Shown here one piece after another: positions 16,397 to 25,683 of a stretch of DNA of 64,000 nucleotides (the stretch's first letter is position 1; each line of letters starts with the position of its first letter). This stretch comes from Halanaerobium saccharolyticum (GTDB lineage Bacteria > Bacillota > Halanaerobiia > Halanaerobiales > Halanaerobiaceae), in assembly GCF_003053565.1 (NCBI RefSeq), contig NZ_QAXS01000010.1:21933-85932 (forward strand). Direction: 5' to 3'. The notes below the pieces were generated by a model. It saw only the letters and a list, made by a program, of their open reading frames with translations. It was not told the origin of the DNA and searched no databases. The position numbers and the translations under genes were made by a program.

Positions 16397-18067
16397 TTAC
16401 TCACCAGCCATGATTGCGGCAACATCTTCTTTAACATCACCGGTTGGCTTAATATCAAACTTATCAACCAATACATTAAGCACATTTTCGGAAACAAATG
16501 CTGGCAGTGTGGGTCCAAGACGGATTCCTTTGACTCCTAAGGATAGCAGTGCAAGTAATACTGCTACAGCTTTCTGCTCATACCAGGCAATATCATAAGA
16601 AATTGGGAGGTCATTAATATCATCTACACCCATAGCTTCTTTCAGCTGTAAAGCAATATAAGCTAAGGAATAAGAGTCATTACACTGACCTGCATCTAAT
16701 ACTCTTGGGATGCCACCGATATCTCCCAGGTCAAGCTTGTTGTAGCGGTACTTAGCACAACCAGCGGTTAGAATTACAGCATCTTCTGGTAATTCTTTAG
16801 CTACATCTGTAAAGTACTCTCTATCTTTAAAGCGGCCGTCACAACCACCCATTACTACAAAGCGGCCGATATCTCCATTTTCAACAGCTTCAATCACCTT
16901 GTCAGCAACGCTCATTACTGTATTACGAGCATAACCACCAGGGATTGTACCTTCTTCTAACTGAACTGGAGAATCACAGGTTTTAGCCATTTCGATCAGC
17001 TCGGAGAAGTCTTTGCTTTCTCCTTCTTTACGGTCAGGAATATGAGTAACCTCAGGATATCCTGCCATACCTGTTGTAAAGATCCGATCCTTATATGAAT
17101 CTTTAACAGGGGTAATACAGTTTGTTGTCATCAGGATTGGACCATTAAATGATTCAAATTCCTTATCCTGGTGCCACCATGAGTTACCATAGTTACCAAC
17201 AAAGTGATCATACTTTTTGAAAGCCGGATAGGAGTTAGCAGGCAGCATTTCACTGTGAGTATAAACATCTACTCCAGTACCTTCTGTCTGCTCTAATAAC
17301 TCTTCCATATCTTTTAAGTCGTGACCACTGATTAGAATACCGGGGTTATCGCGAACACCAATATTTACATCAGTTGGCTCTGGGTGACCATAAGTAGAAG
17401 TATTAGCTTCATCTAAGAGAGCCATTGTTTCTACAGCCATCTCACCGGTTTCCATAACTAAACCTACAAGATCATCAACACTCATGCTGTCATCTGTTGT
17501 AGCAGCAAGACATTTTTGAGTAAATCTATCAATTTCTTCTTTATGCTTACCTAAAACTCTTGCGTGGTCACCGTAAGCTGCAATACCTTTAAGACCGTAT
17601 GTAGCAAGCTCACGTAATGATCTAACATCAACATCTTCAGTTTCTAGAACCCCAACATCAGTACCCTTATCATAATAATCGCTTACATCATCACTATACC
17701 AGGTAGCATGTTCAGGTAACTCACCACTAAATTCTTCACCGTGATTTTCTTTATATGCTTTTTCAAATTCAGCCTTAACTTCATCTCTTAAAGCAAAAGA
17801 TTCTTCAATTAAATCTTCAAATCTTTCAGCATCAAAGTTAGCATTAGTAATTGTGGCAAAAAGACCTTCCATAATAAATGGTGCAGTCTTATCTGACAGA
17901 TCAACACCCTCAGCCTTAGCTTTTTCTGCATAAACAGAAATACCTTTGAGAACAAATACTAATAAATCCTGTAGATTAGCAACATCTGCATCCTTACCAC
18001 AGACACCTCTTACAGTACAGCCTTCATTCTTTGCTGTTTCCTGACACTGATAACAAAACATGGACAT
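16397..18067 (-). CDS. hcp: hydroxylamine reductase / hybrid cluster protein
   Basis: A 556-residue cytoplasmic Fe-S protein that reduces NO (and in vitro hydroxylamine) and protects anaerobes from nitrosative stress. The N-terminal cluster motif is C5-x2-C8-x8-C17-x5-C23, the short spacing of the strictly anaerobic class. Hybrid-cluster cysteines are visible further on ([28 protein letters not shown]). Full length. GGGAGG precedes the ATG. It has a single-gene layout with an Fnr-type box at 18195-18208, about 130 bases upstream. Confidence 0.96.
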   Translation of the reverse strand: MSMFCYQCQETAKNEGCTVRGVCGKDADVANLQDLLVFVLKGISVYAEKAKAEGVDLSDKTAPFIMEGLFATITNANFDAERFEDLIEESFALRDEVKAEFEKAYKENHGEEFSGELPEHATWYSDDVSDYYDKGTDVGVLETEDVDVRSLRELATYGLKGIAAYGDHARVLGKHKEEIDRFTQKCLAATTDDSMSVDDLVGLVMETGEMAVETMALLDEANTSTYGHPEPTDVNIGVRDNPGILISGHDLKDMEELLEQTEGTGVDVYTHSEMLPANSYPAFKKYDHFVGNYGNSWWHQDKEFESFNGPILMTTNCITPVKDSYKDRIFTTGMAGYPEVTHIPDRKEGESKDFSELIEMAKTCDSPVQLEEGTIPGGYARNTVMSVADKVIEAVENGDIGRFVVMGGCDGRFKDREYFTDVAKELPEDAVILTAGCAKYRYNKLDLGDIGGIPRVLDAGQCNDSYSLAYIALQLKEAMGVDDINDLPISYDIAWYEQKAVAVLLALLSLGVKGIRLGPTLPAFVSENVLNVLVDKFDIKPTGDVKEDVAAIMAGE

Positions 18068-18430
18068 AAATTATTCCTCCCTTGAAATAAATATATTCTG
18101 CAGTTTATGTAATTTATTTTCTGCAGTTGAAATTAAATTTGAATTACAAGTGCTTTACTCAAGTATTATTATATAACTTTGAATATATTCTTCTATGATA
18201 TAAGTCACAGAAGAAAAATTTTCTTAACAAAAACACCTGCAGCAGGAATAACTTAAACTTACACTTACAATTATCTATCTAGCTTTACAATTGAATCAAA
18301 TTGACTGAATTCGATACAATTAATCTCAGCAAATAATAATCTTTTAATGCAAAATCTATTTAAATTCCGGCTGCAGGTATTGTTGAAAATATTTTATTAG
18401 TTATCTAAATTGTTATTATTAATTGTTATT
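18068..18430. promoter_or_regulatory. hcp upstream region with long-range inverted repeat
   Basis: 363 bases without a gene. It holds the Fnr-type box (18195-18208) and a 15-base inverted repeat: ACCTGCAGCAGGAAT at 18235-18249 against the complement of 18364-18378, 14 of 15 matching and 114 bases apart. The repeat lies between the stop of the rubrerythrin-like gene and hcp. Confidence 0.55.
18195..18208. promoter_or_regulatory. Fnr/Crp-type box upstream of hcp
   Basis: ATGAT-ATAA-GTCAC, third copy of the RTGAY-N4-RTCAC pattern. Placement before hcp is what is expected for an HcpR-like regulator. Confidence 0.65.
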
Positions 18431-18922
18431 TTAATAATCTTCTAAGTGATACCACTCAGCATCTTCTAACCAGGTATTAGGACGATCTACCATTTCGGTA
18501 ATATTATCCATGATTTTTTCGTGCTTCTTTTCTTCTTCTGCCAGACGCTTAAAGGTCTTTTTGACAAGCTCAGAATCTGATTCTTCCGCTTTTTCGGTAT
18601 AGAATTCATAACTCTTTCTTTCTAAATCAATTGCCTTTTTATAAACATCTACCTGTTCTTCCGGCATTACATCATCACCAGTAGGCATATTATCAGCAAT
18701 TTTATCAAAGGCTTCCTTGGCTTTAGGCAGAATTCCGGACTCTACTTCGTCAACCTCTTTGTTTTCTTTTAACTGGCGCACAATATTTTCATGCTTTTTT
18801 TCTTCCTCTGCCAGTTCTAAAAATACCTTTTTTAAATCCTCATGACTGGTATTGGCTGCACACTCTTCGTAAAACTCACGATTTTCAATTTCAAAGTCAA
18901 TAGCAAAATCATAAATATTCAT
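18431..18922 (-). CDS. rubrerythrin-type ferritin-like diiron protein without rubredoxin domain
   Basis: A 163-residue four-helix protein with two ExxH half motifs (LAEEEKKHENI and LAEEEKKHEKI) and partner glutamates (FEIENREFYEE, IDLERKSYEFY). It resembles an erythrin or rubrerythrin that lacks the C-terminal Fe-Cys4 domain. Probable role: peroxide reduction or iron handling in an anaerobe. The two halves are visibly similar, reflecting internal duplication. AAGGAGG precedes the ATG. It neighbours hcp. Confidence 0.85.
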   Translation of the reverse strand: MNIYDFAIDFEIENREFYEECAANTSHEDLKKVFLELAEEEKKHENIVRQLKENKEVDEVESGILPKAKEAFDKIADNMPTGDDVMPEEQVDVYKKAIDLERKSYEFYTEKAEESDSELVKKTFKRLAEEEKKHEKIMDNITEMVDRPNTWLEDAEWYHLEDY

Positions 18923-19012
18923 AATTATAAGCCTCCTTAAATATTTTTATCTCCATTTTATTTTCTCCATCTTACTGGACAATTAATTTTTATTCAGAAT
19001 TAAATCAGCTTC

Positions 19013-19864
19013 TTATTTGAATTCATCAATTAAGAATTTCAGATCATCAACTTCAACATCACGCTCAACTAAGGCTTTATCCTCTAAGTAAGGCATTCGA
19101 TCCCTGAAGGTCGGCTTTTCTTCTCTGTAGATAATTCCAATTGGAATTTTATCTCCAAATTCCTGAGCTACCTTCATTGCAGCTGCGTGGTCAGTTGGAT
19201 CATGATCTTCTAATTTATAGACTCGTTTATTGTACCACTGATAGGTATTAATTTTATTAAAGGAAACACAGGGCTGGAAAATATCAATTAAAGCATAACC
19301 CTTGTGCTTTTTAGCTTCTCGAATCATTTCTTTAAGGTGCTCCCGGTCACCAACACTACTGCGGGCAACAAAGCTGGCCTTCATTCCAACTGCAAATTGA
19401 ACTGGATTTAAGGGCTCAGCGTTAACTCCATGAGTCTGAACTGGAGTTCTCAGCTCCGGCACACTTGTTGGAGAAGCCTGGCCTTTGGTTAAACCATAAA
19501 TCTGGTTGTCGTGGACCAGATGAATAATATCCGGATTCCTTCTTATATTGTGCAGAATATGATTTCCACCCTCACCATAACTGCAGCCATCTCCAGATTC
19601 AACAATTACTGTCATCTTAGGATTGGCAACTCTCATTCCGATTGCAGGTGGTAGTGAGCGTCCGTGCAGTCCATTGAAACCATTAACTTTAATATAATGA
19701 GGCATCTTAGCTGCCTGTCCGATTCCGGTATACATTGTAACTTCTTCCGGTTTTAAATCCATCTCAGCTAAAGCATCAGCCAGAGCGGTTCTTAAAGGAA
19801 AGTTACCACAGCCCGGACACCAGGCAGTTTCGCGGTCAGCTTGATAAATATTTTTATCTACCAT
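19013..19864 (-). CDS. korB: 2-oxoacid:ferredoxin oxidoreductase, beta subunit (KorB-like)
   Basis: A 283-residue thiamine-diphosphate-binding subunit that decarboxylates a 2-oxoacid (probably 2-oxoglutarate) to an acyl-CoA and passes electrons to ferredoxin. It shows the N-terminal CPGCGNFPLRTAL with the cluster cysteines, and the ThDP motif GDGCSYGEGGNHILHN. Its ATG overlaps the korA stop (TAATG). The KOR assignment rests on overall similarity; related subunits use other 2-oxoacids. Confidence 0.9.
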   Translation of the reverse strand: MVDKNIYQADRETAWCPGCGNFPLRTALADALAEMDLKPEEVTMYTGIGQAAKMPHYIKVNGFNGLHGRSLPPAIGMRVANPKMTVIVESGDGCSYGEGGNHILHNIRRNPDIIHLVHDNQIYGLTKGQASPTSVPELRTPVQTHGVNAEPLNPVQFAVGMKASFVARSSVGDREHLKEMIREAKKHKGYALIDIFQPCVSFNKINTYQWYNKRVYKLEDHDPTDHAAAMKVAQEFGDKIPIGIIYREEKPTFRDRMPYLEDKALVERDVEVDDLKFLIDEFK

Positions 19865-21540
19865 TATTTACTCACCTCTTCTTTAAATCTTCTGTAGATT
19901 TCCTGACCTGAGAAAGGTCTTCCATCATCTTTTAAGATATTGTAGTCTGCTTTGATTCCTGTTTCACTGCGTACAAGTCTGTCAAATTGAGCACCAGCAT
20001 TATTTTCTACAAAGACCAATTTAGCATCTGTTGCTGCCAGCTCTTCTAATTTTTTAGTCGGCAGCGGCCAGAGATCATTAAATTCTAAATGTCCTACATT
20101 ATATTCATCAGAAAGAATCTTTCTTCCTTCTCTAAGTGGACCGGCAGTTGAACCCCAGCCAACTAAAATATAATCAGGCGCTTCTGGACCTGTATATTCT
20201 GGCTCCAGCAGATCTTCTGCTGCTAATTTTTTCATCTTTTTAGTTCTTTTGGCAACCATCTTATCTCTTGTTTCTCCGTCTTCTACAATATGAGCATATT
20301 CGTCATGCTCATCACTGTCTAATAAAACTATATTATCTTTAAGCTGGCCCGGATAGGCGCGGGGAGAAATTCCATCTTCAGTATATTTATAGCGCTTATA
20401 CTCTCCTTCTACCTCTGCCGGATCAACTAAATGTCTTTCAATTTTCATCTCAGATGTATCTATTACTGGAATAGTTTTAGAACCATCACCAATAAACTGA
20501 TCGGAAAGAATAATTACTGGAATCTGATATTTATCAGCCAGATTCATCGCTCTAAAGGTCTGATAAACTGCATCTTCCTGATCCTTGGGCGCTAAAACCA
20601 TCAGTGGAAACTCATCCTGAGCAATATTAACTGCAAAAAGCAGATCTCCCTGACCGGTTCTGGTAGGTAAACCTGTGGCCGGGCCCGGACGCTGTACATC
20701 GGCAATTACAATTGGGGTCTCTGTAATTCCAGCCAGTCCAACTCCTTCAGCCATTAGAGCCAGGCCTCCACCTGAGGTACCTGTCATCGAGCGCATGCCT
20801 GCATAGGAACCACCAAGTGCCATATTAATCGAGGCAATCTCATCTTCAGACTGCTCAACAACTATGCCCAGTTCTTCCTGTTTACCGGCTACATAATGTA
20901 AGATACCAGTTGAAGGTGACATCGGATAGGCTGTATAGTAACTTAAGCCACCAAGTAAAGCACCTAAACCAACTGCACTGTTACCGTCAATCACCATTCT
21001 ATCTTCTTTTTTACCGAGGTCTTTAAGATTATATAATTGATCTACTGCTTCATAACCTTTTTTAAGTAATTCAAGATTGTCATCAATAACTGATTCTTTT
21101 TTAGCAAAGTGTTCTTTTACTGCTTCTTCAGCCTGATCTGTAGGCAGTCCCATAATTTTAAAAGCAGCACCAACATAGACAGTATTGACCGCTCGGGGGT
21201 TAACCTCTTTCGCCATTCCCCTGGCATCAATATATACCATCTCATCCTTATCTGATTCAACTTCAGAAAGAATTGTTCCATCTTCATTCATTTCTGAACG
21301 GTGAATCTCTACACTTTCGTCATTTAAAGCTAAAAGTAAATCTATTCCCTCATCCGGTCCTTCTACTTTTTGATCACTTATTCTGATCTGCATAAAGTTA
21401 TGGCCACCTCTAACACGTGACATATAATCTTTAGTGCTGTATAAGTAATAACCGTGACGGGAAAAAGTTTTGGTCAGCATTGCTTCTACTGTTTTTAAAC
21501 CCTGACCTGCTTCTCCAGCAATTACAATGTTAAAATCCAA
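19864..21540 (-). CDS. korA: 2-oxoacid:ferredoxin oxidoreductase, fused gamma-alpha subunit (KorA-like)
   Basis: A 558-residue subunit. The N-terminal 190 residues are the gamma domain (NIVIAGEAGQGLKTVE; STKDYMSRVRGGHNF), followed by the alpha pyrimidine-binding and C-terminal domains (YYTAYPMSPSTGIL; GTSGGGLALMAEG). The gamma-alpha fusion is usual for this family. The chosen start is TTG at 21540, 8 bases after AAAGGAGG; the frame extends to 21591 without a ribosome site. Paired with korB; no delta ferredoxin subunit is adjacent. Confidence 0.9.
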   Translation of the reverse strand: MDFNIVIAGEAGQGLKTVEAMLTKTFSRHGYYLYSTKDYMSRVRGGHNFMQIRISDQKVEGPDEGIDLLLALNDESVEIHRSEMNEDGTILSEVESDKDEMVYIDARGMAKEVNPRAVNTVYVGAAFKIMGLPTDQAEEAVKEHFAKKESVIDDNLELLKKGYEAVDQLYNLKDLGKKEDRMVIDGNSAVGLGALLGGLSYYTAYPMSPSTGILHYVAGKQEELGIVVEQSEDEIASINMALGGSYAGMRSMTGTSGGGLALMAEGVGLAGITETPIVIADVQRPGPATGLPTRTGQGDLLFAVNIAQDEFPLMVLAPKDQEDAVYQTFRAMNLADKYQIPVIILSDQFIGDGSKTIPVIDTSEMKIERHLVDPAEVEGEYKRYKYTEDGISPRAYPGQLKDNIVLLDSDEHDEYAHIVEDGETRDKMVAKRTKKMKKLAAEDLLEPEYTGPEAPDYILVGWGSTAGPLREGRKILSDEYNVGHLEFNDLWPLPTKKLEELAATDAKLVFVENNAGAQFDRLVRSETGIKADYNILKDDGRPFSGQEIYRRFKEEVSK

Positions 21541-21737
21541 TCTTATTACCTCCTTTGCGAATTCCCAAATCTTATTTTCTCTTTTTAACAAAACTTGAGT
21601 TATACTCTCTGTCTAATATATATTATTCAAGAGAGAGCTGGTAAATCCTGCTTGCGAATGGAAATATTTTGGCTTGATTTTAGAAAGATTTTGATTTATC
21701 TAATACTAAAAATAATTATTGTTACTGACAACAAAAA

Positions 21738-21768
21738 GCTCTCGGTTAAAATAATTTTAACTGAGAGC
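21738..21768 (-). terminator. terminator after wecB
   Basis: GCTCTCAGTTAAA pairs with TTTAACCGAGAGC on the minus strand and is followed by T5. It lies just past the wecB stop. The rest of the 21541-21794 gap has no convincing gene. Confidence 0.85.
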
Positions 21769-21794
21769 CCTCTAAAAAATCTCATATTTTATTA

Positions 21795-22949
21795 TTAATT
21801 AAAATCATTCGGCCTTTGTTGACTAAATTCAAAATGAAAATTCATCGCTTTTATAATTCTTTCTACAGCCTTACCATCCCCATAGGGGTTGACAGCTGCC
21901 GCATGTTTATTATACTCCCTGCTGTCAGTTAGTAATTTATAAGCCTGCTGATAAATATCATCATACTCAGTTCCAACTTTAAGCACTGTTCCAGCTTCTA
22001 CAGCCTCCGGTCTTTCGGTTGTATCTCTTAAGACTAATACCGGTTTACCGAGTGAAGGCGCTTCTTCCTGAATCCCACCGGAATCGGTAAGCACCAGGTT
22101 AACTCTGGCCATCAAATTGGCAAAGGGTAAATAATCAAGCGGCTCAATTAAATGGATCTGATTATTCTCTGCCAGCATTTTTTTACTCAGCTCTCGAATC
22201 ACCGGATTTAGATGGACTGGAAAAATAACTTCTAAATCTGAAATCTGCTCTGTTAAGTCTCTCACCGCTCTAAAGATATTTTCCATCGGCTGGCCTAAAT
22301 TCTCCCGGCGGTGAGCTGTCAGCAGTATTACTTTTTTCTCTGCAAAATTAATCTTTTTAAGCAGCTGATTTTCAAACTGATAATCCTCATCTACCACAGA
22401 AAGCAGAGCATCAATAACAGTATTTCCGGTCACAAAAATTTTATCTTCTGCAGTGTTTTCCAGCAGCAAATTAGCTTTTGCTTTGCTGGTAGGGGCAAAA
22501 TTGAGGTCAGCCAGCACTCCTGTCAGCTGTCTGTTCATCTCCTCTGGAAAGGGTGAATATTTATTATGAGTCCTTAAGCCTGCCTCCACATGAGCAATAT
22601 CTATCTGATTGTAAAAAGCAGTCAGGGCTCCAATAAAGGTGGAGGAAGTATCTCCATGGACCAGTAAAAGATCGGGTTTTTCTTCACTCAAAATGCCATC
22701 CAGTTTGTTAATTATTCTGGCAGAAAGGCCGCTTAAAGTCTGCCTGTCCTGCATGATATCCAGATCATAATCAGCTTCCAGTTTAAAAAGTTCCATCACC
22801 TGATCCAGCATTTCTCTGTGCTGAGCAGTTACTGTAATTATTAATTTATAGTTTTCATTTTTCTTAACTGCCTTCAGGAGAGGCGCCATCTTAATTGCTT
22901 CCGGTCTGGTCCCAAAAACAGCCATGATTTTTTTCTGCATCTTAACCAT
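21795..22949 (-). CDS. wecB: UDP-N-acetylglucosamine 2-epimerase (non-hydrolysing)
   Basis: Interconverts UDP-GlcNAc and UDP-ManNAc, feeding cell-surface polysaccharide synthesis. The 384 residues match the family length, with VFGTRPEAIKMAPL near the start, HGDTSSTF, HVEAGLRT and the C-terminal LTDSGGIQEEAPSLGKP. It begins 2 bases after the DUF6530 stop, so the two are co-transcribed from the promoter at 23485-23513. No other polysaccharide genes are adjacent. Confidence 0.94.
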   Translation of the reverse strand: MVKMQKKIMAVFGTRPEAIKMAPLLKAVKKNENYKLIITVTAQHREMLDQVMELFKLEADYDLDIMQDRQTLSGLSARIINKLDGILSEEKPDLLLVHGDTSSTFIGALTAFYNQIDIAHVEAGLRTHNKYSPFPEEMNRQLTGVLADLNFAPTSKAKANLLLENTAEDKIFVTGNTVIDALLSVVDEDYQFENQLLKKINFAEKKVILLTAHRRENLGQPMENIFRAVRDLTEQISDLEVIFPVHLNPVIRELSKKMLAENNQIHLIEPLDYLPFANLMARVNLVLTDSGGIQEEAPSLGKPVLVLRDTTERPEAVEAGTVLKVGTEYDDIYQQAYKLLTDSREYNKHAAAVNPYGDGKAVERIIKAMNFHFEFSQQRPNDFN

Positions 22950-22951
22950 CT

Positions 22952-23431
22952 TTAATACCCCATATCTTTTAGAATTCTTGCCAGCACCGATAACCTCTCA
23001 CCAATCAGTTCACTGTCATTTCGCAGTGCCTGATCAAAAAGTTTAATATCTTCTTCCAGATTTTCATTATCTTCTGCAACTGCAACTGTCATTGCATCAC
23101 CCTGGAGACCAACTCTGTCCAGCTGTGGATTTTCCTGGTCATATAAATTCTCGTAGCGGTAAGCTTCTCTAAAATGCTTGGAAGTCCTGGCAACTAAAAT
23201 TGCAAGGTCAAGCACCCGATGTAGGGGTAACTCCTCTGACTGCCTGGACCATTTATTTCCTGTATGGCGCCAGACTTTGGCGGAAATATCTACTTTACCG
23301 CGGTCATTCCACTGAGCTAAACCTAAAGAAAGTCCTTTAGCATCAGAATCATAAGCATTCCTGCCGTCAATATTTTCGTAATTCTCACAGACTATTACCG
23401 GCTTGTGTTTTAAACTTGTTGGTATTTTCAT
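22952..23431 (-). CDS. DUF6530-like protein of unknown function
   Basis: A 159-residue soluble protein with the features I associate with DUF6530: KHKPVIVCENYENIDGRNA, DAKGLSLGLAQWN, SAKVWRHTG and RQSEELPLHRVLDLA. No catalytic motif or membrane segment is evident. First gene of an operon with wecB; GGAGGT before ATG. The promoter has perfect -35 and -10 elements and a palindrome just downstream of the -10. Confidence 0.75.
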   Translation of the reverse strand: MKIPTSLKHKPVIVCENYENIDGRNAYDSDAKGLSLGLAQWNDRGKVDISAKVWRHTGNKWSRQSEELPLHRVLDLAILVARTSKHFREAYRYENLYDQENPQLDRVGLQGDAMTVAVAEDNENLEEDIKLFDQALRNDSELIGERLSVLARILKDMGY

Positions 23432-23457
23432 TTTCAGACCTCCATTTTATTTACTAG

Positions 23458-23513
23458 TTTAGTAAATTACTAAATTACTACTTAAGTATAATCCCCTTTT
23501 TGCTTTCTGTCAA
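23458..23513 (-). promoter_or_regulatory. strong promoter with palindromic operator for DUF6530-wecB operon
   Basis: On the minus strand TTGACA (23508-23513) and TATACT (23485-23490) are separated by 17 bases. Immediately downstream lies TTTAGTAA-A-TTACTAAA (23458-23474), 8-base perfect arms typical of a MarR- or TetR-size operator. No such regulator is encoded nearby. Confidence 0.75.
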
Positions 23514-23532
23514 GACTCTAAAAAAAATAAAA

Positions 23533-23560
23533 ACTGCAGTCATTTAAACTGCAGCAAAAA
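23533..23560 (-). terminator. terminator after the TIGR03915-like gene
   Basis: CTGCAGT and ACTGCAG arms with a 7-base loop, followed by a T run on the minus strand, just past the stop at 23564. Confidence 0.8.
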
Positions 23561-23563
23561 ATT

Positions 23564-24365
23564 TTATTCTAATTTATAATTCTGGCTGCTGCCCGGTCTT
23601 TCAATCAGGTGCTTCCAGTATTTTTTGGGCATAAACTGCTGCTGAACTTTTCTGTTCTTTCGATTTTGAATACTAACTGCAGAGAAAAATGCCCGCCAGA
23701 GATCCTGAACTTCTGCTTCTCTGCTTGAAAGTTGCGGCTCAAATCCCTTTTCTAAATCAATTAAAAGCCACTCCTTATCCTCAGCAGAATAAATTACAGC
23801 TTCCTCTCGTTTGTGATCATGGATTATCCAGTCCATAGTTGAAAACCTACTTTTGAAATGCGGTGCCAGCAAAATTAGAGTTTTATAGTCAGGTTCAACT
23901 GCTGCATAATATTTACCTCCGACAGCCTCCTTAAGTCTGATCAAACCCTTTAAGCGGTGACTCTCATGCCTCACCCTGTGGGCCAGATCGTGAACCTGGC
24001 GGATAAAATCTTTAGTTAAAAGTTCGTCCACACTTTTACCAACCTTAAAACCGGTAAATAAATAACGAAAGATATATAATTCCATTTTTTCTGCTTCCGA
24101 CAGATAACAGTAGAAAATATTGTTCAGCGCCTGAGCTGAAATATGCTTTTTAATCTGTCCGGCAAAAAAAATCTGATTTTTCCTGATCAGTAATAATTTT
24201 TTTCTTTTGATAAAATAAATCATCACGAAATTCTGATTCAGCCAAAATTTTAACTGGTGCCTCTCTATTTTTGAAAGCAGTATAAAGAGATGTCATTAAC
24301 CCCTGATAGCTGCCGTCATAAATATATACTTTTTTTGAATCATTACTGCTATCCATTCTCATCAA
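23564..24365 (-). pseudogene. TIGR03915-like putative DNA metabolism protein, frameshifted at a T8 run
   Basis: Two overlapping frames together make one protein. The 5' frame (24365 to 24150) gives the family start VYIYDGSYQGLMTSLYTAF. The 3' frame gives the rest (GFKVGKSVDELLTKDF; HDLAHRVRHESHRLKG; MDWIIHDHKREEA; QQQFMPKKYWKHL). The frames meet at a run of eight T on the coding strand, about 24164-24171, where seven would restore one continuous reading of about 266 codons. It may be a real inactivation, a slippage-rescued or phase-variable site, or a sequencing error. The intact family always accompanies the radical SAM gene next door. Confidence 0.82.
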
Positions 24366-24397
24366 ACCTTTTTTAGATTGATATCCTCAAAAATAAC

Positions 24398-25669
24398 TTA
24401 ATTAACTAAATCTAAATCCCATTCTTTTTCCTGGCTCTGATCGGCGCTGAATAAGGACAGCTGTTCACTTTCCTTTTCAGCCAGCCGGTTGTAAATAACC
24501 TCGCTCTCAAAAGGAACTGCGGCTGCATACTTGCCGTCACAGGTGATAAAGAAATTTGCCCGCTTTAAAACAATTCTCATCTTTTTTAAGTTATAATGGC
24601 TTAAAGTCTTTTCTTTTCTGGCCTTTACAATTTTAGCAGCTGAGCGGAGTCCAATCCCTGGAACTCTAAGCAGTATCTCATAATCAGCAGTGTTGACTTC
24701 TACCGGAAATTTATCCAGATTGTTTAAGGCCCAGTCAGCTTTGGGATCAATTTTTAAATCAAAATTTTCTCTGCCGGGAGTTAACAATTCTCCCGCCTTA
24801 AAACCGTAAAATCTCAATAACCAGTCTGCCTGATAGAGCCGGTGCTCGCGTTTTAGTGGTGGTCCTGGTAAAGCAGGTAAAAGTGAAGAATTATTAACCG
24901 GTAAATAGGCCGAATAATATACCCGCTTTAAATTAAAATGGTCATATAAGCCTTCTGATAAAGAAATAATCTGCCTGTCTGATTCGGGGCTGGCCCCTAC
25001 AATCAGCTGAGTTGACTGACCGGCCGGCACAAATTTATCTTTCAGCTTATATTTCTTGCGCTCTATAATATTATTTTCTATTCCCTCTCCGATCCCCTTC
25101 ATCGGAGCTAAAATTCCTGCTTTTTTCTTCTGGGGAGCCAGCTTTTCCAGGCTGCTTTCGCTGGGCAGCTCAATATTGACACTCATCCGATCCACCAGCA
25201 GTCCCGCCTGATAAATCAGTTTAAAATCAGCGCCCGGAATTGCTTTAAGATGAATATATCCCTGATAATTATGTTTGTTGCGCAGAAGCTGCACAGTTTT
25301 TAGAAGCTGCTCCATGGTCCAGTCGGGATCTCTATTAACCGCTGAACTCAAAAACAGACCTTCAATATAGTTGCGCTTATAAAAATCAACAGTCAGCTGG
25401 GCCACCTCTTCCGGAGTAAAAGAAGCACGCGGTCGATCATTGCTGGCCCTATTTACACAGTACTGACAGTCATAGATGCAGTAGTTAGTAAATAAAATTT
25501 TGAGCAGGGAAACACAGCGGCCATCATCAGTCCAGCTGTGGCAGATTCCGCCTGCGGCAGTATTGCCAAGACTCGAGCTGTCACCACGCCCACTGCTGCC
25601 GCTTGAAGAACAGGAAACATCATATTTAGCTGCGTCACTTAAAATTTCAAGTTTTTTCTGAAGATCCAT
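24398..25669 (-). CDS. putative DNA modification/repair radical SAM protein (TIGR03916-like) with HhH
   Basis: A 423-residue radical SAM enzyme with the cluster motif C64-x3-C68-x2-C71 (NYCIYDCQYC) and a C-terminal helix-hairpin-helix LLRVPGIGLRSAAKIVKARK, which binds DNA or RNA backbones. An N-terminal serine/glycine-rich stretch CSSSGSSGRGDSSS is typical of this family. These proteins are co-conserved with the TIGR03915 family and are suspected to act on DNA damage; the reaction is not established. Here the partner gene, 32 bases downstream, is frameshifted. Confidence 0.88.
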   Translation of the reverse strand: MDLQKKLEILSDAAKYDVSCSSSGSSGRGDSSSLGNTAAGGICHSWTDDGRCVSLLKILFTNYCIYDCQYCVNRASNDRPRASFTPEEVAQLTVDFYKRNYIEGLFLSSAVNRDPDWTMEQLLKTVQLLRNKHNYQGYIHLKAIPGADFKLIYQAGLLVDRMSVNIELPSESSLEKLAPQKKKAGILAPMKGIGEGIENNIIERKKYKLKDKFVPAGQSTQLIVGASPESDRQIISLSEGLYDHFNLKRVYYSAYLPVNNSSLLPALPGPPLKREHRLYQADWLLRFYGFKAGELLTPGRENFDLKIDPKADWALNNLDKFPVEVNTADYEILLRVPGIGLRSAAKIVKARKEKTLSHYNLKKMRIVLKRANFFITCDGKYAAAVPFESEVIYNRLAEKESEQLSLFSADQSQEKEWDLDLVN

Positions 25670-25683
25670 CTTTTTTTCCTTTC

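Noticed and set aside
14594..18922. Search for the same Fnr-type box before the rubrerythrin-like gene
   Set aside because: No convincing RTGAY-N4-RTCAC site was seen upstream of 18922, so it is not claimed as part of the regulon.
21595..21798. 67-codon open frame on the plus strand between korA and wecB
   Set aside because: No ribosome site, overlaps the wecB terminator and has no recognisable composition; likely chance.
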